A stretch of 64,000 bases of DNA from Xylaria sp. FL1777 (GCA_022578965.1 MU400507.1:558001-622000), one strand, 5' to 3'. Numbered from the stretch's first letter, positions 13,746 through 25,510 are shown. Notes: a model not told the origin generated them from the letters alone. A program made the numbers and translations.

Positions 13746-15581
13746 TCACCTTCTCCAGCCAACATTCCAGATAACGTGAGCGATATCTCTAGCTGTGTTG
13801 ACTGTGTCAATCACGCGACCGATGATGCCATCGTTAGGCTGTGCCTCGCCTTCTTCATACGGCATAAACATGCCTGACTCAGTCCGACGCATACCAGCCG
13901 GCTGTTCTTCCTCTCGCAAAGTACCGGTAGAATTTGACTGGTGGGGACCTGATTGCCGGAGAGTTTCTTTAGTAGGACCGAAGCTCGGGCCTGGTTCGTT
14001 GCCCTGAAATGAACCATGCATATCCTCCTCATCATGATGCTGGGAAAAAGACCCCGACGGTTTAGACGGCCGCAAGGTCTCCTGGGATGATGATGGTGAT
14101 ATTGTCGGACTTTTTATAGTGTTTGTACTGTGCTTGGCGGCACTGTCGGGCGGTGCCGGAGAGTCTTCTCTATACTTAAGAGTAGTTGATGGGAGCATCG
14201 CGATTGTCTTGCTATCATTATTACTATTGGGAATGGGTTTTTTTCGTAAATATATAGGCTTTTTCCTAGTCTTGGTCGTCTTCATCATGATGGCGCTATC
14301 GTCGGAGTCGCTGTCATTGTATCTCCAGTGGTAGGGATCTGGCTCATCGTCGTCGTCGTCGTCTCCTTTCACCTCGACGGCAATGCACTGCTTAACTTGC
14401 TCATCAAAATGAATGTGCTTCCTTTCGGTCGCCGGGGATACTAGACCTGACGTAGCAGTCGAAGGTAAATCGCTCGTGTTTACTCTACTTTTCCTGCGCT
14501 TAGAAAACGGAAAAGTCACGAGATCTGTGTGGGCACGGTGTAAAATAGGGCGACCTATCCGACTAGTCGCATCCTCTTGTTGAGCTTGCACAGCGGCAGC
14601 GGCTTGCTTTAGAAGCGAGGAGGATGAGAGTGACCGCTGTAGCATGACCTCCGACATGGACCTCTTCTTCAAAATAGGTTTCTTGTGGATAAAAGAATCT
14701 GACCTGGATAATGTCGAGCTGCTTCGTTCGGCACTATCGGGAAACATTGTGCATTGTGGCGTTTGGAGGGGGCCGTAGAGCCAAGTCACATCACAGTCCT
14801 TTAGCCTTCACAGGTGTTAGTGCCATATAGCAAGCAAGAAGAGCTAAAGGGTTACAAACCAGTTCAGAGTCTCTGGCGACACCGTTTTCAAGTTGTATTT
14901 AGCCTTCATCCACGTTCTCCACGACGCATTTTCTAGCCTTGCTGCATTCGCAAATTCCGTTCTTTTGGATATTATGTACCGCCAGGATGACCAGATTTCC
15001 TCTTCCTTCCAATCGTGTGATAAGTAGTCCACATGCTGAGTGGGATGGTGTTTCACAGCCGTGTCATCTTCAGCATGTTCTGGAGCGACGGGAGATTCTG
15101 GACGTGAAGTACCAGAAGATATGTCGTCTGCTGACGAGACTATTTGCGAACCACCAATCTGAGGGCTTAGTGGAGGCTCCAGGTCATCCAGGTCATCCAG
15201 GTCGTCCAACATGAAATAGGGATTATCGGCGTACTCGGAGAGAAGTAGCGGATCTTGGGGTTGAACAGACACATCATCCTCGGATTGCCCGTCTAATGAC
15301 AGGGTTGTGGCGGGCGTAGATATATACGAAGGATCACACTCGCTTTCGGCATGAAGAGTGCTGGGAGAAGGCGGACCAGAGGATGGACTTGAGTCGGGAA
15401 CAATATGTATCTGCTGGTGGCGGTATTTGTCGTGGAAGAGTTGGTCTATCCTAGAAGAGGAGGCTGAAGTATGGAACCCCTGTGAGCGATGACTAGAGAT
15501 AAACTTAGACTGCGAGTGTGACCGCCGCAACGTAGAAGAAGAGAAGGGATCGTTCTCTTCTGACGAGAGAACCACGGCCAT
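13746..15581 (-). CDS. reg1: Reg1/Hex2-type protein phosphatase 1 regulatory subunit
   Basis: Two exons: 14860-15581 and 13746-14805. The 54-bp intron 14806-14859 has donor GTTTGT, branch CACTAAC and acceptor GAAG, giving 593 residues. The ATG at 15581 is the first in frame. Residues 188-249 carry the AreA/GATA-like motif of Reg1 proteins (WKEEEIWSSWRY, then RLENASWRTW), and the splice junction completes LNWLKDCDVTWLYGPLQ within it. Near residues 370-374 the segment KHIHF followed by DEQVKQCIAV fits the RVxF-type PP1-docking site. In yeast, Reg1 directs the Glc7 phosphatase to Snf1 pathway proteins for glucose repression. Low-complexity acidic runs include three DDL units (about residue 125) and an Asp run after the docking site. 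The rest is Ser-rich and probably disordered. Confidence 0.9.
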
Positions 15582-16545
15582 GTTCGAAAGGGCTGTCGGT
15601 TCGAGAAGCACAGCACAAACTCCTCCAACCTAGCCGCTTATAAGGAAGACCGCAGCCACCGTCATAACAACCGGGGACGCCTGGTAACACAGCTCGCAAA
15701 CACCAGCGATGCTGAATAGGTAGTATGTAGTGGGTAACCAAGGCTGGAGACTGATCCTTTGTCTACGGTTCCGGCAAACTTCGCGCATTCAAAGGTGGGT
15801 AAAAGACATGTACGGTGGTTCACCAATAGGGCCGATAATAGGCAGCGCAGATAAATCCCGTGGCAAAGCAACTGGGAGGGCGAGCTGGAGGTTTTCGCAA
15901 GGTTATCTCTTGTCTGTCCGCACCAAGCTAAGACGTGATAGCGCAGGAGAAGGAAGCGTGGATGATGCAGCGATGGCGCGGAAAACCGGGGTAGAGCAGG
16001 GCGATAGAAGGGCGATAGATGGAGGCGGCAGCACGGTTCGTGGGTTGCGAGGTGAGCAGAATTGACACACAATTGGCGATGGGACTAGCGAAGACTCGCG
16101 GCAAAATCTGAAAGTCTCTTCGAACGGCAAAGCGGTGCGCGTGGGTGGGAGAGATGGAATCCGGGAGATCGGGGACTGGCAGTACAGTGCGGTGCAAGGG
16201 TTATAGCGCTGGGCGTTGGCGACGTGACTGGACAGGAAAACTGGGGGTAAGCCTGCAGTGGGGCCGGCGAGAGGCAACCCCCACCTTCGCGTGCTGCGTG
16301 ATAGCGCTATCCCTGGCAGCGGTAGCCTATAGCAGTGCCTCGCGTACCTATAATAGCGTTAGCCCAGGCGATGGCTGCGCCCCAGGACCAAGTGCGGAAG
16401 CCTGGCTGCACACTATGATAGGCCAACCAGTCAGCTGGGGTTGTACACTAAACGGTGCTGCAAGATCTCCCATGTACGCTGTACGGTGCTGGTCGGTCGG
16501 CGCCGGTGGATGCATGCACTGGACAAACTGGACAAAGGGTGCCGT

Positions 16546-16575
16546 GACGAGAGACGAGAGACGAGAGACGAGAGA
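16546..16575. repeat. Heptanucleotide GACGAGA tandem repeat
   Basis: Four exact copies of GACGAGA plus a partial fifth unit lie about 1 kb upstream of reg1. The 7-bp period means the array does not maintain a repeating amino-acid pattern in any frame. It also crosses the 267-codon open frame, which argues against that frame being a gene. Confidence 0.85.
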
Positions 16576-18002
16576 TATGAGCAGTCGGGCGACGACGAGG
16601 CACGGAAGAGGTGAGGAATGCAAGCAAAATACGGCATGTGCAGGAATGTCAACATCGTGTAAGCCGTCTGCTCCGGACGGCCAGGCCAATAGAAGAGCGC
16701 GAGCAGGACCAGAGAATCAGGGCAATGCTTGGGCAATGCTTGGCGAGTGCAGCACACTACTGCACATGGCCACGGCGCATCCCAGCTTACATACAGCGCG
16801 CATCGAGAGACAGGGACTCGTGAGGGGCAGTCTGGTATGTGAACAGCACAGGACAAGAATGCATGCGGCCTACCTGCAGTGTACCTCGAGCCAGGCGATC
16901 GAGCAGCTCTCTGAACGGCCCGGGTCAGATCAGTTTATCAGTGTTTAGACGCGCCATACGAATTGCTCAAGCAATCGGTGCAGCTCGGGCCGTGGATGAA
17001 ATGAGAGGCAAGGCAAGGCAAGGTAAGGGAGGGTAAGGTCAAAAGGATGGAGAAGGACGGCTCGTCGATTCTTTTTAGCAAGATGTCAAAGAAGAGTGTG
17101 AAAGCTTAGACTAAATCGTCGGAGTTGAGGTGCTAGACGACAATCTCCGTATGTCTCAGCTTTCTCTGTGGAGGGAGCCGCCTTATGAAATATACAAATG
17201 CCAGCCGGTAGTTAGTTATTACGAAATAACAAGCCGGGTAATACTGTAGGTAATGATACGCTAAGAGGAACCGGCGGCCATTGTGGATGACCGAGGCCCA
17301 GCAGGAAGAGAGATAAAGATTGTAGGGCGAAGAAGAATGGACCTATATACATGTATACTGCAAGGCAACATAACAATGACTTATAAGTGCCTAGGTACCT
17401 ACATAAACATGTGGGTAGACCATCTGGCCTCCCTCCGATATATTGCATCGTACAGTGCCACAAGGGTAGAACAACACTAGAAGCCTTCCTCTCTTGCTTC
17501 CCATTTGTCCATCTCGCAGATGGCACAGCAGGAGGTAGGTCTGATGAGGATGAGTGTAGCATATGTAGACAAGGAGTCATCAATATCTGGTCACATATGA
17601 TCACCTGCATCACTGCAGTACCATGCCACGGGTTTGCATATGTACTTACTAGGTGGCATATAAGCCGTTCACCGCTGATGATAGATAGCCCCAAGACCAA
17701 ACTACAAAACGTAGACGAGAGAGATAGGCAGAACCATATATGTAAGCAGTACACGTAGTATAGTACCCATACACGTGTACAATACTCTACCCAGACAGAT
17801 TACCACAAGCCCACAGCCACCAGCCTCAACCCACAGTAATTGTGAAATATAACTAACTACCGTAGATGCGAAAGTAAGTAGGTAGGCACAGTATCTAAAT
17901 GAAGAAAGAGTATGATAGGGAGAGGGAGGCAAGGAGCTTCTGCAAGGAGGTTACGTTATAGGATCGGCAGAGAGGTCCGTTGTTAGTGTAGGTAACCCCG
18001 GT

Positions 18003-18022
18003 CAGACCCGGATCAGACCCGG
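18003..18022. repeat. Short direct repeat CAGACCCGG
   Basis: CAGACCCGG occurs at 18003-18011 and again at 18014-18022, an 11-bp period, and is flanked by CCCGGTC and CCGGTCA. It lies in otherwise unremarkable intergenic DNA. A CGG-type regulator site is possible but unsupported. Confidence 0.5.
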
Positions 18023-18629
18023 TCAAATCGAATGAATCAATCAAAGGTTAAATCCGAACACGGACCGACGAAGCCAGAGTTAAAAAAGTTCCTCGAGGAA
18101 GGGATCTCGTATTTGAATCCGGGACAATAATAGAAGTCCGATAATGTCAGTATTATATTCTGCGAGGCTGCGTGCGTTAGTTATATGCGCATGTAAGTGT
18201 AAGTAAAGCTAGCAATGCCAGTGCAAGGTTGGTTGGTGGACGACCCGGCGGCATTGATACCCTGATGGGTCATTCATACAGACGTCTAGTACTGAGACTT
18301 CTACGTGTATCATTTGACCTTTTTTTTTCTTCTTCCTTTTTGTTTCTCTTGAAGCGGCGCGTATTGTACATAGTATAATAGATTCGGGAGTACTGTAAGT
18401 GAAATTAGTCAGCTGACCAACAAGCTAAATTACCAACTGTTAGGAGACCGGGTTTCTGGTATCGGCCATTCTGATATCAGAAGCAATGCTGTTGGTCGGC
18501 TCCACGACGAAGTCGCTTTTCAGTAGTCATATGGCTCAGGCTTAGGGCAGTCTGAGAGGGGCTCGTCTAATGCCTACGCATGGACGTCAGAAATGTGGAC
18601 GTCGAGTCACTTGGATTCTCGGGGTGATA

Positions 18630-18666
18630 GCGCCTATCTACAGTACGGCACTGCGTAGATAGGCGC
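18630..18666. other. Perfect 12-bp hairpin
   Basis: GCGCCTATCTAC (18630-18641) is exactly complementary to GTAGATAGGCGC (18655-18666). Inside the 13-nt spacer, AGT and ACT can extend the pairing with a small bulge. The nearest assigned gene is more than 3 kb away, so it is not an obvious transcript end. Confidence 0.7.
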
Positions 18667-18861
18667 TTAGTGTACATTGTAAGCTACTGTGCGCAATGCA
18701 TTACCTACGTAAGTATGTAGTTCTAGACGTGTCTCAAGACCCTTCAGACCGGTCAAACCGCTCTCCACTTACCCCATAAATGCCGGTGTTGCGGCTGGGT
18801 TCAAGCGTCCAAGCCTTACATGTACAGTGCATATTGGACAGTTCTATTTGTACGCCATTTC

Positions 18862-18885
18862 GAACTTGAACTCGAACTCGAACTC
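18862..18885. repeat. Hexanucleotide GAACTC tandem repeat
   Basis: Four near-identical hexamer units (GAACTT, then GAACTC three times) form a short array in intergenic DNA with no associated gene. Confidence 0.8.
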
Positions 18886-19970
18886 ATTTCTCCAGACTCA
18901 ATTTGCCGTGTATCCACCAGAGGGCAGCGTCGTTCATGGATTGTCCCTGTATACAGCGGTCCCGAACTAACCAACTAAGTTCAGCCATCCAAAGCCAGTG
19001 CAGAGTGCAGACTCCATATAACGTTGGAGACTACTTAAGGTACCATCTGAACTGTATGTACGACGTTGCTTAGCTCACCACATCTCGCGTTTTGATGCTG
19101 ATCGAAAATTATACAGCACTTGCGCAGCTAAACTCGTCACCGATCATACTGGGCTTTTAAGAAACAATGGAGTAATCGCTGGTTAGGTTTTCATGTTTAC
19201 ATATGCGTGTACCCCAGCCCCCGCAGATTGTTGTTGTTTGCCGACGTCAGTTTAATCCCCCGCCTTGAGTCGAGGATCCACCTCATAAGTCGAATTGGGA
19301 TCCGATTTGAGCTCTTAATGCTTGAGTTCAGACTTGAGCATTGACCGAGGCATATGTTATGGACAATGTTACAAACAAGTGTATAGACTAGCCCCTTTCT
19401 AATAACTAATTACGTATTGAACTCGGTTGAAATAGGGATGGTATTTGTTGATCGACTAATTGAAGCTAGGTAATAAGTCGTGATGTTCCTTCAAAGAAAA
19501 CCACTTATCTAAACAAGCAGACAAGTTATCTATCGACTCAGGACTGAACAGTGAAATCATGATGATTAAGTCTGACGTCTCTGCATGACGATAATTCAAT
19601 TAGCTTCTGTCTATCCTTCTCCTAGTCATTCCTAGTAGGTTCCCCTACCGTGGAGCGAATCGGAGTTTATTGCTCAGCCTTCGATCTTATCTGTGACCTT
19701 TCCCACGGGTTGTTGTATGACGTTATTATAGGCTTAGCTTCTCGAAAGAAATAGCTTACCACACAGTAAGTACATGATGTGATGAGAGCTTGCATGATTA
19801 AGCTTATTGTACGAGCATACCTATTGTATGAGCGTGGTACGCTCGTGGAGGTGTGGAGTGTTGTTGGCTCGCAATTATATACCTAGGCGTAAACCAAATT
19901 CTGTGGCATGGAGCTACAGTACTGCGGGAGACTACAGAAAAAAGAGCGCAACCGATACCTACACGCACAT

Positions 19971-20058
19971 GATAGCGCTAATAGGATTCGAACCTACTCA
20001 TACCGCAGGTATCCTTATTTTCTGTCCACTCAACGACACTACAGCTATTTGCTCTATC
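19971..20058 (-). tRNA. tRNA-like element (A and B boxes), probably degenerate or tRNA-derived
   Basis: Read on the minus strand, 20036-20026 gives TCGTTGAGTGG, close to a pol III A box, and 19994-19984 gives GGTTCGAATCC, an exact B box; 31 nt separate them, as in a tRNA. A T-arm (GTAGG, TTCGAAT, CCTAT) and a D-arm-like hairpin (TGTC, loop, GACA) can be drawn. The flanks GATAGAGC and GCGCTATC could pair at 7 of 8 positions. However, the connector between this outer stem and the D-arm is too long, the standard acceptor positions mispair, and no clean 5+7+5 anticodon arm fits. It is therefore more likely a tRNA pseudogene, a diverged mitochondrial tRNA copy or a SINE head than an active tRNA. 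No isotype is assigned. Confidence 0.4.
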
Positions 20059-22207
20059 GTAGATAACCCTGCTACGCTAAATACTTACCGTACGTAAGGA
20101 GAGGAGGGAAAATAGGATTAAGATAAGATCTACGTCTTACAGCAGCAATGTCTCGTATAGTAACAATTATCAAATCCACCTACCCAAACTCAATACCTAC
20201 AGTAGGCATTCCAAACCCGGCCCCAGGTTCTCGTGCTCCCGGTCGTTACCGATGGCACTACTGCGGCCCTGATGTTACCCAGTCGTGCTGTCAGTTTATT
20301 GTATTAGCTATGATCGTCGTGAATCATAGGCTATTCAATTGGCCCAGCAAGCACATGAAAGAGTCTCGACCGAGGCCTTTTTGCAGATCGCGAACCCGTA
20401 TCCTTGCGGTGCTCATTCGATCTACCGTACGATTCGGCAACAGCCTATCTAGGAACAAGTGACTGGCTGGGGAGTTCTGTCCGCCGAGAGAGTGTGTGTG
20501 ACATTGCAATGTAACAGAGGCAGGACCTGGCTAATACCATCCCTTACGCTCTATATGCGATAATGCATAGCCCCTTCGATAACTCGAGCTTCAAAGAGAG
20601 AATGAATGAATGTTGGCCGACTGCCTAGTTTTCCTCACGTCCTTCTTATCTTCTCTCTTTCTTCACTTGATAACCCAAAGTTTCTCTTCTGAATTCTTAG
20701 TTTGGTTACTACAGTAGTTTGGTCTGGAACGACCAATCCGATCCAGCGCTGTTATCGTATCTCATATGCAATCCTGAGATGATATCGAGCTTTGGGTGTT
20801 GGAGCAAGTAACGGACCTCACCGGGACCGGTTGCATAAAAAAAGGGCCGTCACTCTCCAGAGTCGTGGTCTTGAGACCATGTGATGGAGTCTCATGGCTG
20901 CCTCTGCCATACATGGCTCCGGCCAAGATTGTCCGTTGCGCGGCGCAATTCTCTTTACATATACCTGAGTTAACCACTATTCGCAACCTCACGTCACTAG
21001 CAATCGTGTCGCTCCGGTTTATTAATCTCTCCAATTGCACTTGTCAGGATTACATCACTTGCGTTAAAGGATGGCCCAATAGGGCGCTTATCAGAGATAG
21101 GCAATCGGTCAGATCTGATATACTAACCTACTTTATCTACTGGATGGGCTACACCAGGGGGAGGCTGACGGATCATCCTGGCAGACCCTAGCTTGGATCC
21201 CAGTGAGACTTTGTGGTTGCATAATGCTAGGCGACCTTGCAGTGTCACCTCGATGAGCTCGCCTATTTTTATTTTGCCACTGCCGTTATTGGAGAAACTG
21301 GGTGGTGAAACAATACGCCCTGCGGTTTACTCTAGGGAGCAAGCCGTTTGTGGTAGTAATTGATTCGGGATGTGCCATCTGAAGTACCGTAGGGCACGCT
21401 CTCCAACAAGCCCATGTCTTCTAGACCAGGTAACGTAAGCACTCAAAATTACAGCCCACGCTACACATTTTCTGCAAGGCACAGGCGATGAAGGCAACGC
21501 GGATTGGCAAAAGAACCGGGAGGAGACCAAGGAGCATCGAGCGGTTCTGTCACATGAAAATGGAGCTGCCGTTGGGTTCAGCGGCTAGCGTTGTAGCTAA
21601 GAGGAGCTCTGCTGCAGGTATGATTTGCATTAGACAACCTTGCTATTGCTGTCTGACTTAAAACATCTTTGCCAAAATGCACCCGTCGCCGAATGCAAAT
21701 TAGGTATATCCTGCATGAGCCCTCACGGTGTAGCACGCAGTCAATGCGAACACAGTAGAAGCCATACTAGTCTGAACAAACGCATAAAGGCGTTGGTCTG
21801 CCTAGTCCGGCTGCATCTGTCGCCTGACGCGAGCCCTATCAGCTTCCTCGGTACGGGCGGCTCATCTGCAAAGTAGCTACCGGGACCGTTGGCCGTGCAT
21901 GCAACAGCAGGCTTCTTCCTTGCTGTTCTCCAGCGACATTGTAGGTATTCTTACTTATATTGCCGCCACGACCCACTGCTACACATACCGGTAGCCCACC
22001 TGTATTGACGAGCATGACACACACGAACGAATGGAGTTGACGGACCCCCTTTAGTACCCGTTTTCTTAGTGTTAAACAGAAACTTCACATGCTGTATTCA
22101 AAGCTATACCGCTACTGGCGCGTTCGATTGCTCCAACCCGGTGGGCACTCGTTGAGTTGTTCATAACGGGGTTGCAGTAGGTTGTCTTTTACGTTTCTCA
22201 CTTTTGG

Positions 22208-23729
22208 CTATTCCCTAGAAGCGAATGCAACTTCGGCGGGTATTCGGAAGGAAGCACAAAACATGCGCTTATTCGGTGCTACTGCCCTGATTTCTGGCAC
22301 GGCTGCCTCTCCAGGAACCTCTGGGTCTCCGAGTTTGATAGGGACACCAAGCTCGGCTGTGATCCTCTCGCAGACGTCTAGCATGGGCGCTTCACCTTCG
22401 GCTTTAGCAGCAAAGCAGTGGACGTGGACCATGGGAAGCTTTACGCTAGTATGCGGCTCAAATAGCCGTTCATACCCGGCGTAAAGCCCACGGTAGTGGG
22501 GAAGGAAGGTGATGGCTGAAGCTGGGAGATTCATCACAAAGTGTGATATTGTTGGTGGAATAGGGATGCGTTGTTCTGTCTTTATGGCATCTTGCTGCTG
22601 ATGTCTATTAGCGCGCTTCGTTTTCACGATGGCGTGTGCTCCGCTAGTGGAAGCAGCGTAAACTAGGTCGGCGGCTTTCCTGATGAATAAACGGCCGTCC
22701 TCATTAAATGCTCGGACGTATTGGGTGACCTAAAAGACTAATGTCAGTATTGCACCTCGAGCATTAGACCTCTGGTATCGCTGTACCTTGTTGCGCTTGA
22801 TATTCGTGTCGAGAGATCGATAGCTCTCGGGATTGTAGTCATTCGCCCATACAAAGACGCCTCTCTTGCCGGCAGGGACAGCAAACGGACCAATACCCGC
22901 CATGACATCGCATACAACCTCGCCCGGTTTAAACAAGTGGACAAGACGTCTATGCTCGCCTTCTAGCTTGCTATTCCAATAGACTTTGGCGTAATCGAAC
23001 TGGAAAACACAATCATTTTCGCGTGCCTCGACGCTGAGGTCGTTGTCGCCAGCCAAGACCTCGTATGCAAAGGTGCGAAATTCGGACTCTGTGCCAACAT
23101 TGGCAATCTTATTGATAACGGTGCGCACGCTGGGATTCTTGTCTATCAGCACTTCGGCGATCAATTTCTTGTACGGCAAAAACCCCTCTCGTAGGTTTAG
23201 GTGTGCCACATGGCCTGCCTGGTTGTAGCCTGTGGGGAAGCCATCATGCTCATCACGCATATCGGGTGGCAGCAGACATCGCATCACGTCTTCATAGCTC
23301 CAGTGTGTGTAGTCAAGCGACAAGTCGTAGGGGACAACGCCCAGCTCTCGCTTCTCTACAGCGTCGCGGAGGAGGGGCGTCCATGTATCGGGTACTGAGC
23401 ACATGGAATTTGGTCAGAACAAGGGGGCCCCCATGACTATGTGTTCCGGTGGCGGTCGGGTATCTCTTACCCCCAGGTCGAACCTTAGGATCAAGCAGCA
23501 GGCATCGAGCGCCCTGCGACGCCAAGGTCTGATCTGGATGTGACACCACAGACCCCAGGCGTTCAGCTGACAGGAGTGTCTTCTCTTTGTGGAGGCTCTG
23601 CCGCCATTGTGCGATCTTTCTCCTGTCAACAACAGCGGCAGCGGCGAGGTTGATCGTCTTTGCGAAAAGCGCACGATCGAGGACGCCGATAGTATGACGG
23701 GCAGTAGGCGGGCGGATGAGATTGCTCAT
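22208..23729 (-). CDS. trm5: tRNA (guanine37-N1)-methyltransferase Trm5
   Basis: Three exons: 23471-23729, 22787-23394 and 22208-22729. Intron 1 (23395-23470, 76 bp) has donor GTAAGA and acceptor CTCAG; intron 2 (22730-22786, 57 bp) has donor GTACAG and acceptor TTTTAG. The product is 462 residues. The phases join LLLDPKVRPG to VPDTWTPLL and KRNK to VTQYVRAFNEDGR, as in other Trm5 proteins. The class-I SAM-binding motif DVMAGIGPFAVPAG is near 249-262, FVWANDYNPES follows, and the NLP motif (MNLPASAI) is near 355-362. Trm5 makes m1G37 in tRNAs that read C- or U-starting codons, preventing +1 frameshifts, and also supplies mitochondria. The start at 23729 gives the typical N-terminal RPP segment. 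Confidence 0.95.
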
Positions 23730-24214
23730 ATCCTCCTCGGATGCGGGATCCTGGCAGCCGTTGGTGGCAGAGTTAGCGCACCGATGTTAAGATGGCAGAA
23801 GTGTTGAAGTTAGGGGCTAGAATGACGTACTGCCATGCTTGGAATAATTTCATGTCTTCGCGATTTTGTTCAATTTTATCTCATGGTTCATCCCAGGGGT
23901 CCCAAGTGCCTAGATAAAAGCAGGGAGACAGGGGCTGTGAAGTCTAACCAGATCTAGTATAGTACCATAAGTTAGCGCATCAACATGCAAGGCTGATGAT
24001 CTACGTAGTAGCACATGCGTCATAGGTTCAACAAGGCTGAAGCATCACCACAGCTGAACGCCGCATATCTAAGTATCTATGACGGGCACTGCATTTAGAG
24101 TAGTTCATAGCTATTATTACGAACCTAAATCTACCCTCATTATAATTAGAATTAACAAATATTATTGAAGCTGGCTCAATAACTAACTATATTCACCCCG
24201 AAAATTAATCCGTA
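23730..24214. promoter_or_regulatory. Divergent promoter region trm5 / AlkB gene
   Basis: This 485-bp gap separates the start codons of trm5 (-) and the AlkB-family gene (+), so both promoters must lie here. It is AT-rich on the AlkB side, with many short A/T runs after 24100. No specific factor site can be claimed. Confidence 0.5.
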
Positions 24215-25510
24215 ATGACGGAGAGAAAACGAACAATTGATGCCTACTTCAGCATACCCAAAGCTAAGAAGCTGCGCGACTCTGACCCCCAGGTTTCTGA
24301 CCAGGAATCTCGTATCATCAAAAAGGATGAGACTACTAGCCTCTTAACGGTGACGAATAGCGAACCAAAAAGATGCTCTACGCATGCCTCCTATCCATTC
24401 CCCATACCACATCTACCAGATGCTTTGGAGGTTGAGATCATGGGCCTACCAGCGCGTGACGCTCGCGTAATAGCTGATCAGCCGGATCTTGATCTTTTGT
24501 ATTTTGAGCCGTACATCACGCGGCAGGCGGCTCGACAGCTCTTCGAGTTTCTGCGGTCTGAGCTGCCGTTCTACCGCGTCGAGTATGACATCGCTCGAGG
24601 CGGGATCAAGACACATATTCGTACACCACGGGTGAGCTATCTTAATTCTGAAACTTCTTCACCCCTCCGCTATAATATTGTATTAAGGTATAATACTTGA
24701 TGTTAGGATCTCCAGCCCTGAAAGAAGTAGAGAAACTTCTTGCCTCCTCAGACTCAGCTAGATATTAACAGACCGCTGACTTCATAGCGTTTGCAGTGGA
24801 CAACTGTGTTTGGCTTAGACGATACGGCGCACTTTGAGACTCATTATCCGGTAGCATCTGGCTCAATTGCCGATGAAATGTCTCCAAAGGGGACCGTAGT
24901 AGACGCGCGCACGGGGAAGCCAGTTCCTGTCGGCTATTCAGACACACACGACACACCAGGACAAAGGAGACAAACGGGGTATAAAGCAATACCGCGTCCC
25001 ATTCCCCACTGTCTCGACATCCTAAGGAAGTCCACCGAGGCGGCTACGGGATGCCAGTTTAATTTCTGTCTTGTGAACTACTACGCCTCTGGCGCGGACA
25101 GTATCTCATTTCATAGCGACGATGAGCGGTTTTTGGGCTCGCTCCCGGCAATCGCGTCGTTTTCGCTAGGTGCACGGCGGGATTTCTTAATGAAGCAGAA
25201 GCCGCCGAAGTCGGAGTCGGGAGACATTAACAGCAATAGTACATCGAAGGGATCGCTCAAGTTGCCTCTTGGAAGCGGCGATATGGTGTTAATGCGTGGC
25301 AGAACGCAAGCGAATTGGCTGCATTCGATTCCCAAGCGTAGTGGCAAGAATGAGTGGGACGGTGGACGCATCAATATCACTTTCCGACGTGCCTTGGTCA
25401 GAGGAGGTACAGAAAACTATTATCAATATAACGTAGGCAGTGGCCCCGTTTATAAATGGAATGCTGCAGCGCAAGAGATGAAGCCGTGGATACAAACCAC
25501 CAGGCCATGA
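24215..25510 (+). CDS. AlkB-family 2-oxoglutarate/Fe(II) dioxygenase (ALKBH2/3-like alkylation repair)
   Basis: Two exons: 24215-24631 and 24797-25510. The 165-bp intron has donor GTGAGC and acceptor TTGCAG in phase 0, giving 376 residues. The junction joins THIRTPR to WTTVFGLDD, the expected family reading. The Fe(II) ligands are seen as FHSDDE (His about 245, Asp about 247) and the distal His in NWLHSIP (about 315). The 2-oxoglutarate-binding motif GGRINITFR follows, with Arg near 330 and 336. AlkB enzymes oxidatively remove 1-methyladenine and 3-methylcytosine from DNA or RNA. The extreme N-terminus, KRTIDAYF, resembles a PCNA-interacting (PIP) box lacking the first Gln, which would suit a replication-linked repair enzyme. 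The gene is divergent from trm5 and its stop is 142 bp from the convergent nus1 stop. Confidence 0.92.

Larger units (their letters stand above)
15582..22207. other. 6.6-kb gene-poor region
   Basis: No protein gene can be supported between reg1 and trm5. The segment 15.6-17.0 kb is GC-richer, pyrimidine-rich on the minus strand, and is probably the reg1 leader and promoter. Its 267-codon plus-strand frame (16145-16948) has no domain and contains a heptanucleotide repeat. From 17 to 22 kb the DNA has short tandem repeats, a perfect hairpin at 18630-18666 and a tRNA-like element at 19971-20058 (all listed separately). Open frames at 20148-20462, 20796-21191 and 21640-21876 are uninterpretable. 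Confidence 0.55.

Noticed and set aside
16145..16948. 267-codon plus-strand open frame upstream of reg1
   Set aside because: No domain, atypical composition, crosses a heptanucleotide repeat, and overlaps long frames on the opposite strand; the GC-rich, stop-poor sequence explains it.
17212..17754. 180-codon minus-strand frame rich in Cys and Leu
   Set aside because: No family motif, and an equally long open frame lies on the other strand; hydrophobicity comes from T-rich codons, not a membrane topology I can defend.
19971..20058. Intact functional tRNA gene
   Set aside because: Acceptor stem positions mispair, the outer stem is too far from the D-arm, and no proper anticodon arm can be drawn, so only a tRNA-like element is claimed.
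20796..21191. 131-codon plus-strand frame
   Set aside because: Overlaps a 92-codon frame on the other strand, shows no recognisable domain and cannot be joined to neighbours by convincing splice sites.
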